DNA of 32,928 nucleotides, from positions 1 through 32,928 of the forward strand of contig JAGAVJ010000048.1 of assembly GCA_017942005.1 (NCBI GenBank), given 5' to 3'. A program made the position numbers and the translations under genes. The DNA is from Clostridia bacterium. Lineage in GTDB: Bacteria; Bacillota; Clostridia; Oscillospirales; CAG-272. Every line of letters begins with the position of its first letter. The stretch's first letter is position 1. Positions 15,264 through 23,443 of the stretch are shown one piece after another. Under the pieces are notes generated by a model that did no database searches, was not told the DNA's origin, and saw only the letters and a program-made list of their open reading frames with translations.

Positions 15264-16298
15264 TTAAAGAGTGAGCGCTCCCATCAATTTGTTGGAAATG
15301 ATTCTGTAATTGTTCCAATCCAAATGCAGATAACAGCTATTGGTTAAAATTACAATGGAGATTTCATAGGTGGGATCGATGCACAGCATGCATCCGGAAT
15401 AACCGGTATGACCGCATGCCTCGGGAGAGCAGAAATCGGAGAAGAAGTTGTAATGGTCAACAGTTCCTTTTCTCCACATGGCAGCCGTTCTGTGGAATTT
15501 ATCTTCGGTACATTCGCGGAACAGATACTGTGCCTGCCACGGTGTAAGTACCGGACTTTGGCGTCCGTGGTATGCATCCTGCATGGCGCCTGCAAATTTC
15601 AGTAAATCGGATACAGTCGTAAACAGACCAGAATCTCCGGTTGGGCGCATGTCCCAGGAGGATTCATAGGTATCGGTGTCACGGCTGTATGGCATAAGTG
15701 CAGTTTCCTTGGAAATTAAATGCGTATCAAATGTGGAATTTGACATACCGAGTGGGTCAAACAGATTTTCACGGGCAAAGGTCTCAAAATCTTTGCCGGA
15801 GATACGTTCGATGATTTCCATTAAAATCGAATAGCCATAGGAAAAATAGCGGCTTTCCGTCCCTGGCGCGTAGGCATGCTGCGGCTGAATGGAGGCGAGG
15901 ATATCTGCAATAAACGTTTCCTTGGCATCTGTATAAGTGGGGCGCGGCGTATTGCAGCAGAAGGAATCTGCACCGGTAGAGTGGCAAAGCAGCTGTAGAA
16001 CGGTATTATCCTCAAAGGGGTATTCCGGGAGATGTTTTTTTACATTGTCATGGACGGAAATGCGTCCGGTTTCCATCAGCTTCGCAATGAAAGTACCTGT
16101 TATGATTTTTGTGACAGAGCCAATATTCAGGCGTGTATCGGCAGTGAAATTTTTATAGATAGGATCATTTTTCCGGCAAGCGGTAAATGCAGCAGCGGTT
16201 TCTCCCTTATATGCGATAGCAGCAGAGATGCACGGTGTCAGCTCACTTTCTACAAGTGAATCGAAATATGCCTGTATGGCATCAGGGTTTCTGAACAT
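15264..16298 (-). CDS. Serine hydrolase, class C beta-lactamase / PBP-like family
   Basis: A 344-residue protein of PF00144. The nucleophile motif is S61-V-T-K64; YFS (151-153) sits in the place of the YxN motif, with Ser instead of Asn; and HTG (297-299) replaces KTG. Most members of this family are esterases, D-amino peptidases or cell-wall enzymes, so beta-lactam hydrolysis should not be assumed. No signal peptide is seen, pointing to a cytoplasmic enzyme. The ATG at 16298 follows AAAGGA at 8 nt. It is divergent from the GH106-like gene and has its own near-consensus promoter. Confidence 0.85.
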   Translation of the reverse strand: MFRNPDAIQAYFDSLVESELTPCISAAIAYKGETAAAFTACRKNDPIYKNFTADTRLNIGSVTKIITGTFIAKLMETGRISVHDNVKKHLPEYPFEDNTVLQLLCHSTGADSFCCNTPRPTYTDAKETFIADILASIQPQHAYAPGTESRYFSYGYSILMEIIERISGKDFETFARENLFDPLGMSNSTFDTHLISKETALMPYSRDTDTYESSWDMRPTGDSGLFTTVSDLLKFAGAMQDAYHGRQSPVLTPWQAQYLFRECTEDKFHRTAAMWRKGTVDHYNFFSDFCSPEACGHTGYSGCMLCIDPTYEISIVILTNSCYLHLDWNNYRIISNKLMGALTL

Positions 16299-16350
16299 GA
16301 GTATCGTCCTTTCCTACGAATCAAAGAAGTTTCTTTTCCATATATATAAT

Positions 16351-16379
16351 ATTATACGTGGAATTTTCTATTTCGTCAA
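16351..16379 (-). promoter_or_regulatory. Promoter of the serine hydrolase gene
   Basis: On the minus strand TTGACG (16374-16379), 17 bp, TATAAT (16351-16356). Confidence 0.82.
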
Positions 16380-16398
16380 GATTTTTTCCCAAAAAAGA

Positions 16399-16426
16399 TT
16401 GCAATTTTTTTTTAATATGATATAAT
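16399..16426 (+). promoter_or_regulatory. Promoter of the GH106-like gene
   Basis: TTGCAA (16399-16404), a T-rich 16-bp spacer, TATAAT (16421-16426). The leader to the start codon is about 130 nt, with no clear strong structure. Confidence 0.65.
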
Positions 16427-16566
16427 ATATGCAGATTGTATTGCAGTATAGGTCTTTTTTGCCTTCTATGCCGAAGCAGCAGCGATATTATAAATCATCG
16501 AATGAGAAATTTAGGCAGAAAGCAAACGTTTCACATCCGCATTGTTTGAAAGGAATGGTCATAAAA

Positions 16567-18987
16567 ATGATAAAACCACGCAGCTATCAGGAACTGCATA
16601 AGGATTTTCTTTCTCCGTCACAAAAATACAGAGCCGTACCGTTTGTACGCATTGACGGAGATTTTTCCGATGAGGAAACCATGAATACCTTATTGACCGA
16701 TTTGAAAAAGGCGGGTTATGGAGGTATTGCACCGATTCCGGTTGCAGACATGCGCAGAGTCGGTACTGCGACGACACCTCCTCCCGGAAGCGAGGCCTAT
16801 TATGCAGCATACGGGAAATTGCTTGAAAAAGCGAAAAAGCTTGATATGCAGGTGGTATATTATGACGATGTAGATTTTCCCTCCGGACGGTTTGGCGGAA
16901 AGGTACTGGAATTGTTCCCGCAGGCGCATTCATGGATTCTGACCATGCGTGAATATGAATGTGAGGAAGGAACCGTCACGCGCCGCAAGCTTGATACAGA
17001 TGGCATTATGATGTCCCTTGTCGCATATGAACTTGATACAGGTGAAATTATTGACCTGCGGGAAGAGGTCATGGAGGATACCGTCGTCTGGGATACACCG
17101 GATGGCAACTGGAATATTTTACAATTTATCTGCCGCGAAAACAGGGAAAGTCCGTTTGTTAATTTTTTGAATTATAAAGCGTCCATGAAGTTTGTGGAGG
17201 TCAGCTACAAAGCGTTTACCGATCGGTTTGCACAGTACTTAGGTGACGTGGTACGCATGACGTATTATGACGATTTGCAGTATCTGGCGCAGAACCGCAG
17301 GATGTGGAGTCCGGATTTCAATGAGATTTTCACAAAAGAATTCGGATTCGATCCTGCACCGTTTTATCCCGCACTCTATTATGATATCGGCGCAAAAACA
17401 GAATACTACACAGCCTGCTTTATGAAGTGCCGTGCAAAAATGTTTTCTGACGGATTTTTCCGTGCGGTGTCCGATTTTACAAAAAAATTCGGTCTGCTTT
17501 CCACAGGACATGTTTCAGAATCTAAAAATGCGGCAATTTCCAATCTCATTGGAGATGCAATGCAGTTCCAGCAGTATGCAGGCGCAGCGGGACTGGATAT
17601 GATTCATGCCTACATGTATGGCTTCAACGGATTGAAGCTGGCGTCTTCTGCGGCGTACAATTATGAAAAGGAGCTTGTTACCTGCGAAGTCTATAAAAAT
17701 TATCTGCATTTTGATCAGACGATTTTATACAAGGAAGCAATGAACTGCTTTGTACGCGGCGTCAATTTTTTGATGCCCAATGTGATGCAGTGGTCTGGTT
17801 CCGATGAATTCAATTATGATATCTCGCCGCGCAATCCGGAATATAAAGAAATTTATCCCCAGTATACAGAATTTCTCGCACATTGTCAGGCAATGCTGCA
17901 AGGCGGTTCTCATGTCTGTGATATCGCAATGCTGTATCCGATCGAATCGCTGCATTCCAAGGTGTTTTTCTATGAACAAAAGGAACGGCGGTATGAATTT
18001 CCGCCGGTGCTTTCCTTTGCGGATTATATCAGCAACATCAATTCCGTTATGAATTACTGCGGTCGTGACGTCACGGTTCTGCATCCGGATGTATTTGTGG
18101 AGAACACCTGTATTTTGCGGACAGAAGAGGGCGGAATCCTGCGTCTGGACAATGCATTGAATCCGGAACAGTATCGGATTTTAATTTTACCGGCCATGAC
18201 CATTACCAACATTGAAGTCCTGCGTCTGGTGCGTGATTTTTATGACTGCGGTGGAAAAATACTGGCAACATCCCATTTGCCGTTTCAGATTATGGAGGAC
18301 GATGAATCGTTAAAAAAAGAAGCCGCAGAAATCCTTGCATACTTGTTTGGGGCGAAAGAAGATAAAATCGATTACTCTTCTGATTATGAGATTCACAGAA
18401 ATGACGCAGGGGGGATGGCGATTTATCTGAATTCTTCCATGACGGATTTGGACGGTACGGAATATGTAGAAGCAGACCGCATTAATCAGGCGCTGTGGAA
18501 ATTTGATACACCGGTGGATATCGTATTTGAAAACATGCCGCGCATTGCATCCTGCGGCATTTTGGCACTGAATTTGATTGCCTTTAAAAACTACGGTGCG
18601 GTGTCCGGAATTCGTTCCGGCGGGGTATTTAATTACATTCATAAGCATCATGAGGGGTGTGAGGTATACTATATTTCCAATACCACGGTAAAGGCATATT
18701 CCGGTCATGTTCTCCTGTATGGCTGTCACAATGTGGAGGAATGGAATCCGCATACAGGAAAAATACGGGCATTACAGACAAAGCATAATTATGTAGATAA
18801 TATGATTTACACCATTGTGTATGCAGAGATTCCGGAAAACAGTTCTGTATTTCTGGTTTGCAGACCCAAGGAGCAAATCCCGTCGGAGGTGATGCACTTT
18901 GACGATTTCGGCTCCTTACGCAAGTATTATGACCAGCAGGAAGGAAAGAAACCGCGGACACGGAAACCGCATCTTTTTGGTTGGTAA
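16567..18987 (+). CDS. Glycoside hydrolase, GH106-like
   Basis: An 806-residue protein without signal peptide. The N-terminal half looks like a TIM barrel, with VVYYDDVDFPSGRFGG (97-112) resembling the conserved NDxxWPSGG region of GH106 alpha-L-rhamnosidases. Acidic residues on likely strand ends include D100/D101, YYDD (233-236), E319 and E374. A later segment, YRILILPAMTITN, resembles the GATase-like domain of GH42/GH106-type enzymes. Catalytic residues cannot be assigned safely. With the GH78 enzyme it suggests intracellular rhamnoside breakdown. I prefer the ATG at 16567; an in-frame ATG at 16555 directly abuts GAAAGGA and is too close. Other large glycosidase families remain possible. 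Confidence 0.7.
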   Translation: MIKPRSYQELHKDFLSPSQKYRAVPFVRIDGDFSDEETMNTLLTDLKKAGYGGIAPIPVADMRRVGTATTPPPGSEAYYAAYGKLLEKAKKLDMQVVYYDDVDFPSGRFGGKVLELFPQAHSWILTMREYECEEGTVTRRKLDTDGIMMSLVAYELDTGEIIDLREEVMEDTVVWDTPDGNWNILQFICRENRESPFVNFLNYKASMKFVEVSYKAFTDRFAQYLGDVVRMTYYDDLQYLAQNRRMWSPDFNEIFTKEFGFDPAPFYPALYYDIGAKTEYYTACFMKCRAKMFSDGFFRAVSDFTKKFGLLSTGHVSESKNAAISNLIGDAMQFQQYAGAAGLDMIHAYMYGFNGLKLASSAAYNYEKELVTCEVYKNYLHFDQTILYKEAMNCFVRGVNFLMPNVMQWSGSDEFNYDISPRNPEYKEIYPQYTEFLAHCQAMLQGGSHVCDIAMLYPIESLHSKVFFYEQKERRYEFPPVLSFADYISNINSVMNYCGRDVTVLHPDVFVENTCILRTEEGGILRLDNALNPEQYRILILPAMTITNIEVLRLVRDFYDCGGKILATSHLPFQIMEDDESLKKEAAEILAYLFGAKEDKIDYSSDYEIHRNDAGGMAIYLNSSMTDLDGTEYVEADRINQALWKFDTPVDIVFENMPRIASCGILALNLIAFKNYGAVSGIRSGGVFNYIHKHHEGCEVYYISNTTVKAYSGHVLLYGCHNVEEWNPHTGKIRALQTKHNYVDNMIYTIVYAEIPENSSVFLVCRPKEQIPSEVMHFDDFGSLRKYYDQQEGKKPRTRKPHLFGW

Positions 18988-19160
18988 TGCAGCTTGAAAA
19001 TAAAAGTTTCGGTCATCATGATGCCATAGCGTTATCGCTTTGTATGTGTAAAGCTTCCAACCATATGAAAAAATGTTGTGACGGTACGAAAATCGGTATA
19101 AAACGGCAGGTGAAAACAGATTATAATAAAAGTTGCCGAAAAAGATGATGCGTTCTCCTC

Positions 19161-19189
19161 TTGATTTTTTTCTAAAACTGTGGTATAAT
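19161..19189 (+). promoter_or_regulatory. Promoter of smpB
   Basis: TTGATT (19161-19166), 17 bp, TATAAT (19184-19189). The smpB start is 35 bp downstream. No separate promoter is visible before ssrA, so both are likely co-transcribed. Confidence 0.8.
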
Positions 19190-19223
19190 AGTATAGGAAT
19201 CAACAAAGAGAGGAGACCGTTTC

Positions 19224-19703
19224 ATGGCTGAAAAGAATAACACCGGCAGAAAAATTATTGCGAACAATAAAAAAGCATACCATGATTATTTTGTGGATGA
19301 AACCTATGAAGCGGGAATCCAGCTGTTTGGGACAGAAGTCAAAAGCCTGCGGCAGGGAAAAGTGAATTTAAAGGATTCATACTGCACCATTGAAAATGGG
19401 GAAATTTTCGCAGAGGGGATTCATATTTCACCATATGAAATGGGGAATATTTATAACAGAGACCCCCTGCGGGATAAAAAGCTTCTGATGCACAAACGGG
19501 AAATACTGCGGCTGTTCGGTCTTGTGGGACAAAAGGGTGTGACATTGGTACCGTTGTCTTTATATTTTGTTTCATCCCGTGTCAAGGTGGAAATTGGCGT
19601 GTGCCGAGGCAAGAAACTGTATGACAAGCGCGATGACATGGCAAAAAAGCAGGCGGAACGCGACATCGAACGCACACAGAAATCAAAGAATTGGGACGAT
19701 TGA
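19224..19703 (+). CDS. smpB: SsrA-binding protein SmpB
   Basis: A 159-residue protein of normal length that binds tmRNA and delivers it to stalled ribosomes for trans-translation. Diagnostic segments are [18 protein letters not shown] (36-53) and the basic tail [18 protein letters not shown], which mimics an anticodon stem in the decoding centre. A GAGAGGAG site precedes the ATG at 19224. The ssrA gene starts 15 bp after the stop. Confidence 0.97.
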   Translation: MAEKNNTGRKIIANNKKAYHDYFVDETYEAGIQLFGTEVKSLRQGKVNLKDSYCTIENGEIFAEGIHISPYEMGNIYNRDPLRDKKLLMHKREILRLFGLVGQKGVTLVPLSLYFVSSRVKVEIGVCRGKKLYDKRDDMAKKQAERDIERTQKSKNWDD

Positions 19704-19718
19704 GTTCTTGAAACATAT

Positions 19719-20092
19719 GGGGGCGTAAAGGTTTCGACGGGGATTTTGAGATACGGTAAGCGGGTAGAGTTTGGGGACACTCTGAAATCATCCCTACTTT
19801 AAAATTAAACGCTAACGATAATTTAGCTCTGGCTGCCTGATTTCAGGCAGTGCTGCGGACTTTTGTTCCGCCCGTCCTGTCTTTGAGGATTACGGCTTAG
19901 ATTTGGGCGTCAAACAGTAATGAACGTGCACCTCCGGTATGCTGTTGAAGAGGTCATGAAGAAAACAGCTGCCTGATTTCTGCGCCTGTCTGCCGGCTCG
20001 GGAATTCAGAAAGATTTGTAGACAGTCTGCACCCGGAGAAAGCTGTATTAAGAGATTTTCGGACGAGGGTTCGATTCCCTCCGTCTCCACCA
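19719..20092 (+). ncRNA. ssrA: Transfer-messenger RNA (tmRNA)
   Basis: One-piece tmRNA of about 374 nt. The 5' GGGGGCG (19719-19725) pairs with CGTCTCC before the encoded ACCA at 20089-20092. GTTTCGACGG follows the 5' stem as usual, and the T arm GAGGGTTCGATTCCCTC lies at 20065-20081. The tag frame is at 19811-19840, with a hairpin right at its stop. It lies immediately downstream of smpB. It rescues stalled ribosomes and tags the truncated proteins for proteolysis. Confidence 0.97.
19811..19840 (+). other. tmRNA tag reading frame, ANDNLALAA
   Basis: GCT AAC GAT AAT TTA GCT CTG GCT GCC TGA encodes ANDNLALAA. With the Ala charged on tmRNA the tag is A-ANDNLALAA. The C-terminal ALAA is the usual ClpXP recognition end. 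Confidence 0.92.
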
Positions 20093-20096
20093 GAAC

Positions 20097-20156
20097 AAAC
20101 AAATCCGAACTGTTTCGTTACGATGGAACTGTTCGGATTTGTTTATATTTTTTTTG
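20097..20156 (+). terminator. ssrA terminator
   Basis: AAACAAATCCGAAC (20097-20110) pairs with GTTCGGATTTGTTT (20131-20144), 14 bp, followed by A and a run of Ts (20147-20155). Confidence 0.88.
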
Positions 20157-20173
20157 TATTCCTATTTAAATAC

Positions 20174-20211
20174 ACCGCCGAGAACGAACCATTAAGGTTA
20201 CTCTTGGCGGT
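20174..20211. other. Hairpin upstream of the sigma factor operon
   Basis: ACCGCCGAGA (20174-20183) pairs with TCTTGGCGGT (20202-20211), with an inner AACC/GGTT. It lies between the ssrA terminator and the sigma factor gene. It may be a second terminator or an operator. I found no sigma-A-type promoter between it and the sigma gene. Confidence 0.5.
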
Positions 20212-20333
20212 ACATTTATTTATTGCGACAGGCCGTTTTCAGATTTGTCATAAAAAGTTTCAATACCTTGGCATATTTCCGAAAGAATGTTGTCTTTATC
20301 AGTGAACCCCCAATAAAAGAAAGGAGGATGCAC

Positions 20334-20870
20334 ATGGATGACAAAACGATTATCGCACTGTTTTGGTCACGGGATGAACGTGCGATTACAGAACTGACAG
20401 CATCCCATAAACGGCTGTGCATCTCCGCAGCAAGGGAGATTACAGGAGATGACAGCGATGCAGAGGAATGCTTTAGTGACACCTGTTTGGCAGTATGGAA
20501 CTCCATTCCACCGCAGAATCCGGAATCGCTGCGTGGATATGTGCTGCGTATCTGTCGGAATTTTGCGCTGAACTGTGTCAAAGCAAAGCATACACAAAAG
20601 CGTTCTGCAATTTTGGTTGAGTTGGACGATTGCAGCTCCAGTATCCTTGATGATATGGAGCCAAAAGAAATCGGACGGGCAATTGATCGGTTTATGGAAA
20701 CATTGCCAAAGAGGGAAGCGGTGATTTTTATGCGGCGATATTATTGTTCACAGCCGGTCAAGGATATTGCAGCCGTATTGGGAATGAAAGAAAATCAAAT
20801 ATCCAAAATACTGACGAAGCTGCGCAGAAATCTAAAAAAACATTTGGATGAAGGAGGGATCGGACTATGA
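20334..20870 (+). CDS. ECF-type RNA polymerase sigma factor
   Basis: A 178-residue sigma-70 family protein with only regions 2 and 4. Region 2 spans about residues 18-85 (DAEECFSDTCLAVWNSIPP, then LRGYVLRICRNFALNCVK). Region 4 spans about 115-170 with the helix-turn-helix SQPVKDIAAVLGMKENQISKIL. It should direct RNA polymerase to a small regulon, probably including its own operon. I chose the ATG at 20334, 6 nt after AAAGGAGG; an ATG at 20328 overlaps that site. The stop overlaps the next start (ATGA). No separate anti-sigma gene follows. Confidence 0.9.
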   Translation: MDDKTIIALFWSRDERAITELTASHKRLCISAAREITGDDSDAEECFSDTCLAVWNSIPPQNPESLRGYVLRICRNFALNCVKAKHTQKRSAILVELDDCSSSILDDMEPKEIGRAIDRFMETLPKREAVIFMRRYYCSQPVKDIAAVLGMKENQISKILTKLRRNLKKHLDEGGIGL

Positions 20871-23419
20871 AAAACGGAGAAAAATTGTTTGAAGGAATCG
20901 GATATATCGATGATACGTGGTTCCACTTGCTTGATGAACCGGTCTCTTCCTACTGTAAATCCAAAGAAAAAATCGGTTGTTTTGTCGGATATGAATTGAA
21001 AAAACTGTTTCGCGTAAAGTTTTTGTGGGGCTTTCTCTTTGTCCTTTTGATGCTGAATTCTGCTATGGCATGGTATACCGCAGAGAAAACCATTGCAGCG
21101 GGTGAGCCAACCCAGATGATTTCAGAATTCTTTGATGCTTATTTTGAAAATCCTTCTGAATTTGATGCGCATTATGACGAAATCAACGCCTTTTACGCAG
21201 AACAGGAGCGGCTGTTCAGAGAAACCATGCAGGTGGGCGATGATTTGTTTGAAATGGAAACGATGCCGAATCGGTATTCTACTGATGAAGCATATTCTGA
21301 TCGGCAGCTGTTTCAGAAGCTATACAGCACCATTAATGCCGCGCGTGCGTATCCGGAAGTGCTTGAACAGGTCATCCATCGTGCAAAGACAAACTTAGAA
21401 GCATTTCAGGAAATGGGCGTCACAGAAGATTCGTTTACGTATCAATATCAGCTGCGCGTGATTGCATTGTATGAGAAAATGCGGGACAGCGTTGATATCA
21501 ATATCGAATATACACGCGGATGGGACGAATATTTTTCCTATGATACGGTCAACATTTTCATCTTTATGATGTTGATTCTGCTTGGCAGTTTGATTTTTAC
21601 AAGTGAAAAACAGAGCGGATTTCTGCCAATCATCCGTACTGCAAAACATGGTCGTGCAAGGACTGCCGCCGCAAAGATTCTCACAATGCTGCTTCTGACA
21701 GGTGTATTTGTCTTGATGTTCACGTTTTCTACTTTTGCGGTGTATGGACTTAGAATCGGATATTCTTCTTCCAATAACGTGATACAGGCATTGCCTGCTT
21801 TTACACTTTCGCCGTATCAGATTACGATTGGACAGTATTTTGGTATTGCTATTTTTGTGAAGCTGTTGTCATTTACACTTTTTTCGATGATTATTATCAT
21901 GCTGTCCGTGATTTTTTATCAATATGTACTGATTTATTTTGCCGGACTCAGTGTATTCGGTTTAAATTTCCTGTTTTATAAATGGAACTACCTTGATTCA
22001 AATTCTATATGTAAGAATTTGAATCTTGTGACAGCCGCCGCAGGAAATCCATTGTTTGTACGGTACCGTGCAATGAACGTTTTTGGTGCAGTGGCAGGTT
22101 TTGTTCCAAGTATGGCAATTCTGTTTCCAGTGTTAATTGCAGTTTGTATTGCTGCCACGGTCTTTTTGTATACAAAAGGAACATCCGGTATTCATTTGCA
22201 TCACAGTTCCTGTCTGGATGCTGTCAGTTCGTTTTGTATGACGAAACTGGCAGCGCTGCGGTACGCATTGATGGAGATTTTGAAAAAGCGGATGCATAAA
22301 AAACGGCCTTCTCGTTATATATGTTCCTATCATCATTCTCTTGTATGGACAGAGGTGTTCAAAACGTTGATTTCCTCCCGGTTGTGGGTGATTGTTTTAT
22401 TGATTCTCTGTGTGAAATCATGGTATTCCATCAATACAAACCGCCCCTCCGACTCTTATGCCGATGCTGTTTACAAAGAATATATGATAGTATTGGAAGG
22501 GGAAGTTACGGATGAAAAGCTTGCATATCTGGAAACGGAACGTACGATGATTGATAAGACACTTGACAGACAAACAACAATGCAAAAGGCATATGTCAAC
22601 GAAGAAGTCACGTTTGACGAATACCGCGAATATCTTTCCGATTACAATTATGCGTATTCACGCACAGAACTATTGTCAATGATTGAAAAGCATGCAGCAT
22701 ATTTGCAGCAGAAAGAAGCGGAAACAGGGATCAAAGGCTGGTTTTTCTACGATACGGGCTGGCAAAGGCTGTATGCGGCGGATGCGGATTTATTTTTATA
22801 TGCGTCAATCTTATTATTGCTGACGGGATCGTTTGCCGCAGAATATGCGTCGAAATCCTCGTCCGGCGGATTTGCACAGCTGCTTCGATCTACAAAAAAC
22901 GGTCGGCAGAAAACATTTCATGCAAAGCTGATTTCTGCCGGTATGATTACTGTTGTTTTGGCATTGAGTACCGGGGTCATTGATCTTGTGACGATTCTAT
23001 TCGGATACCGTCTGCCCGCTATGGACGCACCGTTATTCTCCATGCAGATGTTTGCAGAGGTATCCGGCGGTATTACCGTCATTCAATATTTTGTATTGTT
23101 TTTTGTCATGCGTATGGCTGGTGCACTGTTAATGGCAATGCTGGTCTGTGCACTGTCTGAACTATTGGCACGATATCTTCCCGTGCTTGGAACGACCGTA
23201 ATGGTAACGCTTTTGCCTGCACTGTGTGTATCCTTTGGATTTACCGCAGCAGAGCCTGTAAACTTTCTCAATCTCTTTGCAGGGACACCGTTGTTTTTAC
23301 AGTCGGCGAAGGCGGCGATGTTTGGAAATGGTTATAGCATGCTTTTGCTGTGGCTGGTCATTGCTGTGATGGCAGTTGTAGCGATGATGATGCCGGCAAA
23401 GCGGATGTTTGTAAAATGA
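20867..23419 (+). CDS. Double-length ABC-2-type permease with anti-sigma-like N-terminus
   Basis: An 850-residue membrane protein. Residues 1-30 (starting KLFEGIGYIDDTWFHLLDEP) resemble the opening of short anti-sigma-like proteins commonly encoded after ECF sigma genes in Clostridia. Two permease-like halves follow. Half 1 has a helix at 53-70, a large external loop of about 155 residues, and helices at 227-245, 270-293, 324-371 and 406-435. Half 2 has a helix at 506-520, a loop of about 120 residues, and helices at 642-657, 688-714, 735-760, 771-792 and 823-842. The segments after each external loop are alike (SEKQSGFLPIIRTAKHGRAR at 246-265; KSSSGGFAQLLRSTKNGRQK at 663-682), showing an internal duplication. 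It overlaps the sigma gene by 4 bp. The ATPase at 25855 is the likely motor. Confidence 0.8.
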   Translation: MKNGEKLFEGIGYIDDTWFHLLDEPVSSYCKSKEKIGCFVGYELKKLFRVKFLWGFLFVLLMLNSAMAWYTAEKTIAAGEPTQMISEFFDAYFENPSEFDAHYDEINAFYAEQERLFRETMQVGDDLFEMETMPNRYSTDEAYSDRQLFQKLYSTINAARAYPEVLEQVIHRAKTNLEAFQEMGVTEDSFTYQYQLRVIALYEKMRDSVDINIEYTRGWDEYFSYDTVNIFIFMMLILLGSLIFTSEKQSGFLPIIRTAKHGRARTAAAKILTMLLLTGVFVLMFTFSTFAVYGLRIGYSSSNNVIQALPAFTLSPYQITIGQYFGIAIFVKLLSFTLFSMIIIMLSVIFYQYVLIYFAGLSVFGLNFLFYKWNYLDSNSICKNLNLVTAAAGNPLFVRYRAMNVFGAVAGFVPSMAILFPVLIAVCIAATVFLYTKGTSGIHLHHSSCLDAVSSFCMTKLAALRYALMEILKKRMHKKRPSRYICSYHHSLVWTEVFKTLISSRLWVIVLLILCVKSWYSINTNRPSDSYADAVYKEYMIVLEGEVTDEKLAYLETERTMIDKTLDRQTTMQKAYVNEEVTFDEYREYLSDYNYAYSRTELLSMIEKHAAYLQQKEAETGIKGWFFYDTGWQRLYAADADLFLYASILLLLTGSFAAEYASKSSSGGFAQLLRSTKNGRQKTFHAKLISAGMITVVLALSTGVIDLVTILFGYRLPAMDAPLFSMQMFAEVSGGITVIQYFVLFFVMRMAGALLMAMLVCALSELLARYLPVLGTTVMVTLLPALCVSFGFTAAEPVNFLNLFAGTPLFLQSAKAAMFGNGYSMLLLWLVIAVMAVVAMMMPAKRMFVK

Positions 23420-23443
23420 TGTGAAGAATTAGGAAGGTTGCTT

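Noticed and set aside
15264..16298. True class C beta-lactamase
   Set aside because: No signal peptide, YFS in place of YxN and HTG in place of KTG; better described as a family serine hydrolase.
20055..20092. A separate tRNA gene suggested by the T arm and CCA end
   Set aside because: This is the 3' tRNA-like half of tmRNA; its acceptor strand pairs with 19719-19725.
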